A stretch of 64,000 nt of DNA from Chromobotia macracanthus (taxonomy: Eukaryota; Chordata; Actinopteri; Cypriniformes; Botiidae), in the NCBI GenBank assembly GCA_036877525.1, contig JAZGTH010000141.1:62001-126000 (forward strand), given 5' to 3'. Of the stretch, positions 37,433 through 49,902 are shown piece after piece. The notes beneath the pieces are model-generated. The model had not been told where the DNA came from. It searched no databases and saw only the letters and a program-made list of their open reading frames with translations. The stretch's first letter is position 1; the number at the start of each line of letters is the position of its first letter. Made by a program: the position numbers and the translations under genes.

Positions 37433-39707
37433 GGTGCACGCCATCTCCCTGTTTTACCCAGATGTCCAGCATGCTAAATCCATTCACCAATTCCTATTGG
37501 CACTTTATTTTTAAAGCCAATTCTCATCTACATTAATAGCCGGATAGTGCTATTACACAGCCCACAGTTTAAATTGTCTCTCTCTCTCCATCTCTTTGTC
37601 TTTTTCTATTGCCTTTACCCTAGGGACACATACACGCCTTATTGGCGGACCACCCAGGAAAACTTACTCCGGTCTCACCTTTGTGTTTGTGTGTATTAGA
37701 GCCTTTTAACTCAGAACTTGCAACATCAACATCCCTGCAGTGTGTATGTTTTAGTAGTCTATAGGAAAAAACAGCTGTTGAAAAACACTAAGCAGCCCCA
37801 AAAAAGAGCAGGCCACTGGCATGTGTTTCACTCTCTCCCCCTTTTTAACCCCCAGGAAATCAAATGTTCCACGTTTGCCGCTTGTTTAGATTGATCCCTC
37901 TCTGGCTAGCTGATAAAGAGCGTATCGCCCTCACCATCTGGACCCTGTTTGGAGAGATTCACCATAGAAAATCACACGTTCACGCAGAGAGAAACAACAG
38001 CTGAGGTTGCTATGCTTTCCTCTGTCCTTTGGAAGGTTTATGAGGAAAACACAGGCATTACCAAGGTGTATCTTGAATCATGCAGATGTTATAATACCTG
38101 CTGGCATTCCTATTCATCTTAATGCTCATTAAACACAGCAGACAGGGTACACTGTATGTCTGTTTAAACAATTTTAGGAGCACTCCAAAAAAATCTGTCA
38201 CTTTTGAAACATCTACTAGGTAACTACTTGCTATTTATATGCAAAAGCATATATGTCAAAATGCATAGCTACCTTCAAATGACCAAAAATAGAAAAATAT
38301 ACACAAGGACTAGTTGGACCATGCTAACTAGCCAAGCCATGACATCTTGGTTCTGATTTGCAGTCTCACAGTTATGTAGCACATTGAGTGCTCTCTCAAT
38401 CCCAGAAGATCAAATGAAATGGAGCTCTGTAGAGCATCCGGACACAAATCCACTTTAAGTGCTTGACTTTATTGGTCATTTTGCCTCAACTCCATTCCCA
38501 ACTTAGCGAATAACTTTTTTCTGTCTGGTAGGACCTGCCATGCTCCTCAGGAAACAGTGAGGATCACCAACAATGACTCACTTAGGTTGTTTATTAATGG
38601 GAGCTGTAAGATGACAGGGTCCTTTCATGACAAAGACAGCAATGTTTTCAACCCTCACCCCACCCTGACACTCCACTGTTCTGTAAATCTGCTAGGAACC
38701 ACATGAAAGACTCCACTCATAACTGTCAGCACTCTTCCAGGAAACACCACCACACAAAGGCTGTTCTGGGGTCTGCTGGCATTCGGTTACTGCCTTGTGT
38801 TGCATTAGAGTGAGGACTAATACATGACAACAGGACTTCATAGGTCTGACGCATAGTTTACGTGAAAGTTGTGTGCCATAATATGTGAACACAAATGCTT
38901 CTAGCTATGTAAAAATGATTTCATGCCTTAGTGTTCCAGAATGTGTTCAAACGTTTATAACAGAATGCAAGTATGCATTGCATACTACTACGCGCTGTAG
39001 CAGGCATTCGAGTAAAATGTATGCTTCTACCATTTTTTTTAATTTCAAATAATGTTACTGCAGAACAACAATAACTGGAAAAAAACTTTTGCTAAGCAAC
39101 ATCCTTTGTGTGGTCAGTTTGTTGTAAATCTATGATCAACACTGAATGAAGAATATGTCTTTCCCTTTTGCCTTGGACTCTTGGAACATTTTTTTGTTAT
39201 TTTAAATTGCAAAATATGGAAATAAAGAAATTGTGAAATCTTTGAAAATCCTTGCTTCTAATCACTTAGCTATTCACAGTAGCAGAAGTTTGTCACAGTT
39301 TTGCATTGCTTTACAGCAGCTGCACAGAAACAGATTGTGAAAAACCAGACAATGAATATATTATACGATTCTTCATGCAGTCCTAGATAGACTTGATGAT
39401 GGTGAGATTGTTGTCAGACTCCTTGTTCATACAAAAATCCTTGTGCATTAAAAATGAATGGCAAAAGAAATATTTTTAAAAGTAAACATAATATAACAGA
39501 TTTTTCCACCTGTCACAAATTCTATAAATAACTGCATTAAAATATCTGAGGGTGTGAAACTTCTAACATGACTGCACAGTACGTACTACTTTTAAAAGTT
39601 AATTTTCATGGTACTCAACATTGTTATCCATTGTGCTTGACTTAACACTACACATTCCTTTAAAGGAGTTATATTCACATTGTAAGCATTTGTATTTTAC
39701 TTTACAA

Positions 39708-40300
39708 TAGGACTGCACAATTAATCGTTTTTAAACTGAAATCGCGATTTGAAAGGACGCGATTTTCAAATTGTAAGAGCTGTGATTATTTTGATTAAGG
39801 ACTATCAAATATGATAAGAAGCATTCACATATTTCTTGACTGTTTGCCTCCTGCGCAGTTTACTTTTGACTCAGAGTTTAAACAGTAGGGGGCAATTTAA
39901 CACTGCACGTGCTGATTGAATGAGCAAATAACGCGATTTGGAAAAGATCTGCAGTTCAGCTTCGCAAGTGTGTCTGCAGAAGAGCAAAGTTAAAAAGTTA
40001 AAGATTTTACTTTTATTTGTTAATTTAACCTTATTCAACATACTGTAGATATTTTCCTAATTTTTTATGACAAATTACGTTTTGTTTGCATCATGCCAAC
40101 GTAAAAAAAAAATTGCCACTTTAAGTGGTTTTAAATAAATAGTAGCACAGTGTTAAAACAGTTTGTGATTATGCTTGGTCTTTCTTTGATGATGTTAAAA
40201 CCACTACAGCAAACCTGTAGCTCAGTTTTAAACAATAGTAAAGCGCAATTTTGATCAGAAAAATTGTAAATAGATTCTTTCTCCAAATCGTGCAACCCTA
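39708..40300. mobile_element. Non-autonomous hAT-like DNA transposon
   Basis: The left end TAGGACTGCACAATT and the reverse-complemented right end TAGGGTTGCACGATT form a 15-bp imperfect terminal inverted repeat. The flanking 8-mers CTTTACAA and CTTCACAG agree at 6 of 8 bases, as expected of an old 8-bp hAT target duplication. Internal AAATCGCGATTT palindromes are common in such fish elements. No transposase. Confidence 0.65.
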
Positions 40301-40812
40301 CTTCACAGTCCACTAAGGTCAGTGGAGAAGTTCTCCTAAAAGTAATTCTTGGTTGCCTTAGCTGAGCACCGGCTGTGGCATGAGAACCACAAGCATTTGT
40401 TAATTAAAATGTATTGCTTCCTGTCAGATATCAGCCCTTACATCAAATGGCCAAGGCCCTTCTGTTCATTTCATTGTACTCTGTTTTTCCTGCTTTCCAT
40501 GGAGACTAAAGTGTGCAGATGTGCGCTTAAAACATCTGGTTCAAAGTGGCAGGAACTATGCTCGTTTCCACTGCAATTGGTTACAGAGACAAAACTCTTG
40601 CCCAGAATCCTCTGCTGCTTGGCCCTTTTGGAAGAGAAAATGGTTATTTTAGTTTTAAATGGTTTCGAAAAGAAAGGATGGGGCGTTGGCTGATTAGACT
40701 GTTTATGATGCATTTAATACCCTTCAGTATGGACCCGACTGACATTGATGCCTCTTTCCTTTGTCTGGAATCTAGCTTTGTTTGACCTTCTGTTCACAAT
40801 TTTCTCTCTCAG

Positions 40813-40902
40813 GTTCTTCAGGAAAGTGTGGAAACTCTACAGAAGCAGCTGCACACCCTTGAGAAGAGGTTGATGAGCCGAGAGCTGGAATACCAGGAAC
40901 AG
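40813..40902 (+). CDS. cep112: cep112 coding exon, 30 codons, phase 0-0
   Basis: The acceptor is 'ttttctctctcag' and the donor CAG|GTAAAG. The exon encodes VLQESVETLQKQLHTLEKRL and MSRELEYQEQ, a leucine-heptad coiled coil. Phase 0 on both sides. The first base of the exon follows the AG at 40811-40812. Consistent with CEP112's C-terminal coiled coil. Confidence 0.9.
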
Positions 40903-43900
40903 GTAAAGTTACAAATGGCTTGGTCCACAGAATCCATGCCATGGCCCCTGAAGGACCTGAAAGAACTGGCATCTTCATTGAGTCACAGATATGCCCCCAT
41001 GTACATTCAACACATTCCTTAAGATCCAGCTTGAAGAGCCAGATCCATGGACCAGGAATGCTGTCCTGTTTTGGAGAGAATTCTCAAAAATAAACTTTGA
41101 CTTTGAGTTCACAAAAGCGAGAGGCAAAGAGCTAATAAGCTGATCAATAGCTTTGGTGGGTCTTTGGATGTGGTATGTAGGATGTACTATATTTACACCC
41201 TCGTATCCTAAAAACCTCTGGTGACCTTTACTGGGCCTTTTGGCTAGTTGTGACCAGTCTGAGAATACTGTCTGAATGTCTGAGGCTACAGCTGCTGTGA
41301 GCTGACACCATATTCCCCCAAAGAGCTCCACAAATGCCTTTTGTCTAAAATCGAATAGATGATGGTTGAATTCTGGAAAGCACACGCTAGACAGTCATCT
41401 AAAGTTATTTACACCATGATTTTGTGTCTTGTTGTTTAAAGGCAGATATCTAGAACATTAACTAAAAGCTTCAAAAATTTAAAGACAACATGAAATCAAA
41501 ATAAAACCTCTTTAATACATTTCTACTGCTTTGCTGGGAATGATTCGTAAGCATACATTCTTCCATAGAAATAAAAGGTGTTTGTTGTAATCTTTCATCA
41601 TTAACATTATCAGTTAGGAGGAGACCTCCACTTTGGATTGTCCACCCCAGACCTTAAGAGACAAAGAACATCTGCTCCCACCTCATAAAACCTCAAAAAG
41701 AGAAAGAGTGTGTATATATGGAAATAAAGACCTGCTTTTCATTGCTGTGATATTGCCCCAGTTTATCTTCCAATACATGTCTTTGTAATGCAATCCTCGG
41801 CATGCAGAAACAGCCCTCTTTTTGCCCAGACTTCAAACAGATGTTCCTTGCTTGGCTGCTCCGGGCCCCTCCACGCCTGCTTGGCATAAAATGTCGACAT
41901 GGCAGCAGTGTGTTCCTGCGCAGTCTCGCTGACATGCAGGATGAGACGATTACAGACACAAAGCTTTGAAAAAGTGTCTTCAGTCCTTCAGGAGGTTCCC
42001 TTCTGGGGCTCAGCAAGGTGTTATTTTTATAATAGGGCAGATTTGACATGTTAGTTAAGCAGCTGTTATTCACTACATGCTAAATGCTCTGACTTGTGCA
42101 TTGTACAGTCCGACCATACAGGTTGTTCTTTCTGCACTGGTGAGATTGAAGTTAAGCTTTTAAAGCAGGCAAGGGATTTCATTGATGATGCATTGAATGC
42201 CTTCCAATGCTTTCAGATGTTTCTGTTTGTTTATTTGTTTGTTATAAGTCGCTTCAGATAAAAGTCATTATTTAAAACAACTCTGAAACTCTGAAACTCA
42301 ACTCTTTTTTTTCCCAGTGAATATACTGTTATACTTACAACTATGTCATATTACTGAAGTACAATAGTTCCTATTGGTTTCATGTTGGTTTTAGAATAGT
42401 ATTGTACAGTATAAGTAAACCAATTTACTTTATGCACTATACACTCAGGTTCGGGTAGTGTGATTCATTTACATTTGGTTAAGCATTTTTATAAAAAGAT
42501 AGTCTAAACCTGAGATCAGTTCCACTCTATAGGCAGAACACTGTGAATGAGTGGAATCATTTCTATTAGCTTCCCATTACTGCACCGGTATGATTGCAGA
42601 GCCCCACTCCACTCAAGTGGCACTTCATAAATCATACTTCATACCTCATAACTTTGTAGAGAGCCTCCCCCAGCCTGTTATTTTTTATTCCCCGCTCTGT
42701 TGCTCTTGACTCGTCAGCTGCCAATACTGAGTTGCTAAACTTTGTGAGAGGTGCACATTTTAGATGTCCTCTGTGATTCTGATGATGTTTGTCACTGTAG
42801 TGTGTTTTTTAACAAACACTTGTGCACTTTTTCCCCTTCACCCCTTCATTAGCATACATCAAGCTCCTGATGACACACATACTTAATTTGAGCATTCAAA
42901 GTGCCGAGGTGCTTTCAGCTGGCAGCTGTCAGAAACCCCAGTGTGTGACGCATCCAGTGCAAGTGCAGTCTAAAGACTATATATAGATGAAATAGTGTCA
43001 TTTTAAATGGGAATGGTGTAGAAAAGAGACTCAGTGCTCAGTGTTCAAAACAGAATGGTTTATTAAGAAAACCAACAGAAAGCATATTAAAAGAGTGAAA
43101 AGAACATTTTTAGTCATATTGTTCAGTTGTTGAAAACTAGTGACTTTTATATCTAGTTCATTAAAAACCTGAAGACAATGAAAAGTAAAACATGTGTCCT
43201 TATGTATAATCTCTTAATGTTTCGAAAGTGATCCAGAGTTTGTTTATTGGATGGAGCTGTCGACTTTCTTCTTTGAAACAGAAAGAAAACCTTTATAAAT
43301 GAGGAGTTACTTTCCACTGAATATACTGTACATCTTTGTATTTTGTATGGTGCAGAAAACACTGCACCAACACAATGTTCAGCACTTCTTCTAACATATG
43401 TAGGTCATTTCTGAAGAATGTTTTTTTTTTTTACTTGAGTAATTCGGTTAAACATCACTAAACCATTATTTTGTACTATGAACCTGAATGATACTGATTC
43501 TTAAATCATTTGGCTAATTTAAAGGAGGTGTGCTATTAAGTTCAACTTCAAATTTTAAATGTATTTATGTAGCGCTTATTTACAATTTTGCATTGTTTCC
43601 AAGCAGCTTTAAATATAAAAACAAGAAAACACCAAAATACATGGCATTATTGCAGATTTTATTGTTCATTATAAGACGTATATTAGTAAAACTAATTAGT
43701 GATACTAAGATTGTAATCAATTTATAAATATATAGTTGACTGAAATGATAACTACACCACATTTGAACCTTTTGAAGTAATAGACTTGCATCAGAAATAT
43801 GTCATTGCATGCAATGGCTTGTACCCTTCTCAGTGGTTTTTGAGAGGGTTATTTATTCAGACTGTCTATTAAAACAGTATGTACTTCTGAGACTATGAGA

Positions 43901-44039
43901 CATTTAGTCAGTTAACATAATAGATGGCAGGTATCATATGAAGCAAAATATGCTGTTCCAGCTTGCATGGAGATGGTGCTTAGATGATAAAATTTTAAAG
44001 AATAGGAGTATTATATACATTTGCATTTGCAATAATGGC

Positions 44040-44335
44040 ATTTGCAATAATTGCAATAATACCAAAATACCTGAACATTGCATAATGAAAAAGAATGGGA
44101 AAATTGTGAAATTGTAGAGCCTTTAAGACTGTAGTTACATCTTTCTACTAAAAGCAATGTTAATAATTTACAAAACCCTAAGACAAGCTAAATGTTAGCA
44201 GTTTCCCAGTAAGCAAGCAAACAGAGCTTGATGTATAAATGGAGAAACCAGATTCAACTGGAAGAGTCAAACTCTCCCAGAGAGTTTATAATTATGATTT
44301 TGAATGAATTTGATATTGATTTAAAAACTGTTGAG
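44040..44335 (+). repeat. Unclassified dispersed repeat, copy 2
   Basis: Similar to 660-1050 in the same orientation, with indels; shared blocks are listed there. This copy has an extra 'gcaataat' tandem at its start. No ORF. Confidence 0.6.
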
Positions 44336-45105
44336 TCAGATTTTACAAATGATCAGACTGATCACTTTTTGTGACAAGTGATCAGACTAAAAAAGAATTG
44401 TGTTGAACTGGTGTTCAACCACCCATAACACCCTCGCAATCACTCAGAATACTACAGCAATGCTCTGGCAACCACTTACAACACCCTGACATCAATCACA
44501 GTTTTTCTGGGAAATGTCATAGTTTAGTTAGACACAGTGCTCTTGTCAAACAGCAGTTATTGAAAATAAGCATCAAGCCCTGGCAATGATCAAATCGGCA
44601 GCTGTTCATAGAAGGAGAGCATTCAGCTGTGGCTGATGTACACTTTTGTCTGAAGCATTTAGACTAAACAGTGTTTGCAGGTAAATTCTCTACCAACCCA
44701 CTCTTAATATAGTCCACTTAGTGGCTGTTAGCGCTGAGCTGCCAAGAGCTGCCTTTTTGCTTGGCACAGTTTCATGCTGAACACTATTGCACAGAGTTGT
44801 ACATAACTGGCTGTTAGCATGAGGCAGTGCTGCTCGATAGCTCATATTCTGTCTATGAAAGCCACTCCCCCTTCCCTTTCCTCACAGATGCCTTTACCTC
44901 CCACACTCTGAAGAAAACATTTATGGCATGTCAACTTCAGTTACACGTGGGCCTCTCACATACTGTATGCGGGGCTGTCTGCTGTAGTGTACTAGTTTGT
45001 TGAATGGAATGCATGTTATGAGGATGGTAATTTAGATGAAGCTTCTGGACTCTTGGTGTTGTCTTGATATCTGATTCTACAAATCTTTTTTTGTACTTCT
45101 AAATG

Positions 45106-45645
45106 TTAAAGGGGTCCTATTATGCATTTTCACTTTTTCAATGTTTAAATAATGTTGCTGTTTAAGCATTAAAAAAACAGAAAAGTTCATTCAATGTTTA
45201 CTGCAAAAGGAGATTTTCTCTTTATAAGAAATTGCTTTTTATTACTTTTTTTAAACTACAATGAATGGCTTCCCGTCCCCAGGAATATGGGCAAGATGAT
45301 CATCTTGTTGAATTGATAAAGCAAAACAGTTACTGCCACAGTTACTGTTTGCTTAAGAGCTGAAGCTTGCAGTTATTGTAAAGGGCAAGACATTTCTAAA
45401 CCACTTGAAGCGGGTGACCAATCACAACAGGCTAGACCAGCTTGACAAATCAAGGTTTTTCAGAAGGAGGGGCTTTATAGAATCCGGAACTAAACAGAGC
45501 GTTTGGCACAGACTGGAAACACAGGTGTCACATTAATGTAAAATATGTGAAATGTGTTTTTTGAACAATTAAACATAAACCCCTATTCTAGTACACCCCA
45601 AAAACAAAATTTACACTTTTTAAAGGGCATAATAGGACCCTTTAA
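45106..45645. mobile_element. TTAA-flanked non-autonomous DNA transposon
   Basis: The left end is TTAA then AGGGGTCCTATTATGC; the right end is GCATAATAGGACCCT then TTAA. These inverted ends match almost perfectly over about 16 bp, and the TTAA on both sides (45106-45109 and 45642-45645) fits the target duplication of piggyBac or Kolobok superfamilies. About 540 bp, no transposase. Which superfamily is uncertain. Confidence 0.75.
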
Positions 45646-46737
45646 TTTACCTTTTTTTAAAACTTTAATTTGTGTAACTTTAATAGAGTATCTTGCCACA
45701 AAGGACAGGTTTCCTTAAGTTAAAAAAGTGGAAAGACTAATTACAGCCACCTCAGACCAACAGTGTTGGGGTAAGTCACATGAGGGGGTTAGAATTTGGC
45801 TGAATGGCAAAGGCCTATTCTACAGCACAATGCAGGACCAAAAAAGAGCAGAGCGCTGTGTTCAGATAATCTGTAGTCTTCCTCTTTGAAATGACTTCAA
45901 GTTCTTTTATTGTACCGCAAAAAATTACAAAAACCAAACAATCAGTTAAATCTACAACAGGAAAATTATTTTTGGAGAGGCAATCATCTTGGACTACTCC
46001 CTCAAAAAAGGGAAGTATTTTGTTGTCTGTCTGAAGAGGCAAACCAGGAGGAATCTATACCTATTATACCTAATCAGCTATACCTAATCACAGGCCCAAT
46101 GCCATCAGGGAGCAAAAAGCGGCATTGCCTCCTCAGATCTGATTTGTGCCCCCTCATTGTGAGATTCTTTATTTCGCAAGGTGAGTACCAGGCACGTGAA
46201 CAACACACATGCTTGTAGAATAAGTGAAACGGGCATGGTTTTATCTGAGTGGTAGGCAGTCGGGTATTCATAGCACAAATATCAGTTGTGCTATGAATAC
46301 AGTTGTCCTACAGTGAGGCCTTTCTAATCACCTGATTAAAAAACTGACCCAGTCAAGTCCTAATCAAATTAAATACCACCCTGCATTATTTCCCAGGGTA
46401 TATCAGTATGTAATTTGTTTATCATATTATCTTTAAGGTTTCCCTAATGTTCATTTTATTCCCAGTTAGAATGTATAGTAGAATCATGCAGGATTCTCGT
46501 GGATCCCTAAAAAATTCCTAATGTAAAAATAAGGCATTAATTAGCATTGAAATGTCTTAAATCCATGTTTCAAAGGTCTTAACGCAACCGAACCAACATC
46601 TTACAGATTACTTGGATTTTATTTTCATGCAATGCTTTTCTGAACTCTTTTTAAATCTCTAAATAGCTGTTTGTCTATTTACCATGCAAAATGAAATAGG
46701 CAGAAACAAAAAACCTGCTGTCAAGCAGATACAGTTT

Positions 46738-46985
46738 TAAAGGGAAACTTCACCACAGAATGAAAATTGTCTTAATTTACTCACCCTCATGCCATCCCAG
46801 GTGTATATGACTTTCTTACTTCAGCTGAACACAATCAGAGTTATATTAAATAACATCCTGGCTCTTCCAAGCTTTATTATGGCATTGATCAGGGTTCAGC
46901 ATATCTATTGTTAAAGCAATCCAAATGACTCCGGTGGGTTAATATATGTCTTCTGAAGTGAAACAAGTGTTAAAACAAGTGACCA
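46738..46985. mobile_element. Second MITE family, left half
   Basis: 'tttaaagggaaacttcacca', 'tttactcaccctcatgccat', 'cccaggtgtatatgactttc', 'gctgaacacaatcagag' and 'gtcttctgaagtgaaac' occur in the order of a common cyprinid MITE distinct from the copy at 26528-26810. The right terminus is absent. Confidence 0.65.
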
Positions 46986-47042
46986 CTGTTATACAGGCTG
47001 ATGGGACATTATTAGTGAGCATTCTCTTCTCTCTTCCTGTAG

Positions 47043-47144
47043 ATCACACATGTTCGTCAGGAGTATGAGCTGAGGATCAAAGGCCTGATGCCTGCAGAGC
47101 TGCGACAAGAGCTGGAGGACACCATTACCTCCCTTAAATCACAG
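47043..47144 (+). CDS. cep112: cep112 coding exon, 34 codons, phase 0-0
   Basis: The acceptor is 'ctcttcctgtag' and the donor CAG|GTGATT. It encodes ITHVRQEYELRIKGLMPAEL followed by RQELEDTITSLKSQ. This is the segment that identifies the gene: the HVRQEYEL.IKGLMPA.LRQELEDTI.SLKSQ pattern is, from memory, the conserved C-terminal end of vertebrate CEP112. Phase 0 on both sides. Confidence 0.93.
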
Positions 47145-48714
47145 GTGATTACACATGCACACACACACAAATATACACTCACATACATGTAGGTTTACTG
47201 TTTGTGTTTGCCGTTTTTAAGGTAGGTCAGAAAGACACATGGACCCAATCATAACAGATAAGGATTTGTGTTACTTGGCTCTTTTTCCATGACCTAGTCA
47301 TTTCCCAGCAAGATTTCTGCAGCTTTCTTCTTGCTGAACAACCGGCATCATCATCACCTGTTTAATCTCTCATGTTTCTCTGGTGATTAAAAGACTCCCG
47401 AATTCTGCTTTCAAACACTTTTCCTCAAACACAGTTTTGTAAGGCCAAAGGCCTTCCACTCTGTACATTTACTCTTTATTCAATCTGTGTGTATGTACAT
47501 TAGCATGATGGCAGATAAAATTAAAATGCAGTGCAACTGTTTTTTAATTTACAGAGCATTTGATCGTTTCTAACAATATTTTTGTTTTTAATAGTTTTTT
47601 TAAACCATCTGAACAGTTTATTCCACAAACCAAATGAGTTCTTTATGCATTATACCTCACCATGCTTTAGGTTTAGCCCTGCGCCTGTCTGCCTGTGATC
47701 AGTCCACTTCAGTACCTCCACATTTGGTGTTTTGTATGTGATCATGCATCCTGTCCTTCAGCTAATAATGCTCAGCTGTCAAACCTCATGTCTTAAAACT
47801 CAAGTGGCTTTTGTTTATTTGATTTCTCAGACAGGGGGACCAGTTGTGAGTTCTTCCATAGATGTGGATCTAATTTGGCCATGGGCCTTTGAAGGCTCCA
47901 GTCCAGTTCATCTCCTTATGTGCAATTATACCCACCAACCACATTAATATGGGGTTCAAGGGCTTCGGACGGGGCCTTATTAGTTACACTCAGTCTTGTT
48001 CTACATGAGAAGTGGCAGTAGCATTTTTGTTTAACATTTCAGGTCTAAACAATAGCCCCTTTTTGTCAGGCATGGTCCAGGGCCCCTTCATGAATGTTTC
48101 ACGATCACAATTTAAAGAATATGGCACACCCCTCTAAACAGCTCTGACTAAATTCCTTTGGAAAAAGCAGCCACAACTCTGTGATCTGAACTGCTTATAT
48201 GTTGTAACTGGTGACCAGCCTGGCTTTTCCTAGTTCTTAAATATTTCCAGTGCACATTGCAGTGCATTATTTTAACAAAACCAATTGCCATTTAGGAATC
48301 TAACCATAGTCATTCTTCTCAGAAAATGAGGCATACATTTGCAGCGATGGTAACATTACATTTTCTTTAAGGTTTTACTCTGTGTACTTTGTTTCCAGGA
48401 AAACCGTTACAGAACGATGTACATTTTTGCAGCACTCATACATAATTAGTAAAGTCAGTATGCACCAAGAAATTCTTCTACTACAAAAACATATTTTCAT
48501 GAAAAAAAGTTTTGCATTTTTGCTGTCAGTTTATCTTCAGTCTTTGTAGGTAATGACATACTAGAAACATTTTTGTTCTTAAAATTACACTGGGCTATTG
48601 CTACAGGGGCCGAACACTGTTTGGTCACTATAGCCACACTTATAAATGTATGAGATTCTAAATCATTTTTGTCTCACACCTCTAAACTTTTGTGCTGTGT
48701 GTGTGTCTCTGCAG
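47145..48714 (+). other. cep112 intron (1.6 kb)
   Basis: AT-rich with a short CA run just after the donor (47157-47171). No repeat or exon recognised. Confidence 0.6.
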
Positions 48715-48779
48715 GTCAGAGTCCTCCAGAAGAGAGCGTCTGTGTTACAGGATGAGCTGGACACTTGTCACATCAGGAG
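48715..48779 (+). CDS. cep112: cep112 penultimate exon, C-terminal residues
   Basis: The acceptor is 'gtgtgtctctgcag'. It encodes VRVLQKRASVLQDELDTCHI and ends R plus two bases (AG) at a strong donor AG|GTGAGG at 48780. From memory human CEP112 ends with a similar RAS.LQEEL......RR. Reading through the donor gives AGG TGA (stop at 48781-48783), so the unspliced form also ends in RR. Splicing to 49479 gives AG|G TAG, the same ending. I therefore give the exon end as the donor and note that the alternative end is 48783. Confidence 0.88.
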
Positions 48780-49478
48780 GTGAGGAAACACACACATGTT
48801 GGCATGTGTGCTTTTTGAGGATTCTTCATAGACGTAATGGTTTTAATACTGCACAAACTGTATATTCTGTTCTCTACCCCCAAACTTAACCCTCACAGAA
48901 AACTGTGTTTTTTAATTAACAAACAAAGGCTTTTAATAAGCGATTTAGACAAGTGATTTAGTTTATGAGCAAATGGGATGTGTGTAAAAATTTATATTTG
49001 TGTAAAAATTTCTTTAAATGTTTTGCTTACAGTGGGGCAGCATGAGGCATTACACACCTCTAAATGCAGGACTCACAGTGTGTTCATGTATTCATGCCTC
49101 CACAGTGTGAGAAGTTCCTGTTCACCAGTCACTTTCACTTGTGTTCAAGTAATTCTGGTCAGAAAAATATATTGTACAATCAACATTCACAGTTATAACT
49201 TATTCTAGTTAATATTAACATCCACTATGATTCATTAGACACGTCTGCTAATTCTAAAAGTATCTGGGGGAAGAAAATCCAAGGTTTACGCTAATATTTA
49301 TAATATATATAAGCAGCGTTGTGCTGTTGTGCAGTTAGATAGTAAATCTGAAGGGTGCATTGATATCATTTGCCCCGCTTTGCTGAATTGCTTTGATTAT
49401 TGAAACCATAATGTGCATCTCGTGTTTGTAACTGTACTGTACCTCTGTCTCTCTCTCTCGCTCTCTCTCTGTTTGTAG
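48780..49478 (+). other. cep112 last intron (699 bp)
   Basis: Donor GTGAGG at 48780; acceptor is a CT-rich tract (49447-49470) then 'gtttgtag'. No repeat recognised. It may be retained without changing the protein. Confidence 0.65.
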
Positions 49479-49710
49479 GTAGTTACTGATATCAGGCATT
49501 AATGTACGTGGAGCAGATGATTATTCACATGAGCTTCATCACCTGCAATCTTATCAGCACTCTCTGAGTTTGTTTTTCTGTTGATCAGAGCATTATCTAC
49601 TGATTCATTGTGTTTATATCTTTGTTTATACTTTTGCCCCATTCATGTACATCTGTGAAAAAACATCAGCTGTCTTTTTTATAATAAAGAATTAGTTCTT
49701 AAAGTTTTGG
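49479..49710 (+). CDS. cep112: cep112 terminal exon: last codon, stop and 3' UTR
   Basis: After the acceptor 'gtttgtag', base 49479 (G) completes AGG (Arg) and TAG at 49480-49482 stops translation; only four bases are coding. The 3' UTR is about 225 nt, with AATAAA at 49683-49688 and a TG-rich stretch after 49705, so cleavage is expected near 49700-49710. The exon is inferred from splice consensus, phase and the poly(A) signal; if intron 48780-49478 is retained, it is all 3' UTR. Confidence 0.7.
49683..49688 (+). terminator. Polyadenylation signal of cep112
   Basis: AATAAA, followed about 20-50 bases later by a T/G-rich downstream element ('gacattgttgtctgattatt'). It is the first canonical AATAAA at a suitable distance after the last acceptor. 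Confidence 0.75.
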
Positions 49711-49902
49711 CTTGACATTGTTGTCTGATTATTTTTGTATCAAAATATGTAATATTCAGTGCATTACAAAATATTTGGTACTTTTATGTACAAAATACTT
49801 AATACTTGAAACACTTGACTGTGTTGCCTTTAGTTTTTTTTATTTGATTTTGTTTGTATTGTTTGTATTTTATTTGAATTCATTTCTCTAAACGGATGGA
49901 GT

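Larger units (their letters stand above)
28292..40812 (+). other. cep112 intron (12.5 kb), largest in window
   Basis: It carries MITEs (28511-28748, 33080-33195), five blocks of extreme homopolymer sequence (30.05, 31.16, 32.11, 33.69 and 37.40 kb), a DIRS-type recombinase relic (about 35330-36460), a SINE piece (37021-37104) and a hAT-like element (39708-40300). No exon was recognised, but one could be hidden by the poor-quality blocks; the flanking exons join in phase 0 without one. Confidence 0.6.
40903..47042 (+). other. cep112 intron (6.1 kb)
   Basis: Contains the second copy of an unclassified repeat (44040-44335), a repeat piece at 43550-43625, a TTAA-flanked transposon (45106-45645) and a MITE (46738-46985). 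A 102-codon ORF at 45910-46218 has no recognised homology. Nothing else was recognised. Confidence 0.6.

Noticed and set aside
45910..46218. 102-codon + strand ORF with a good donor-like AAG|GTGAGT at about 46180
   Set aside because: No recognised domain, no coiled coil, no clear acceptor; it does not fit between neighbouring phase-0 cep112 exons by character. Could be an alternative exon, but unsupported.
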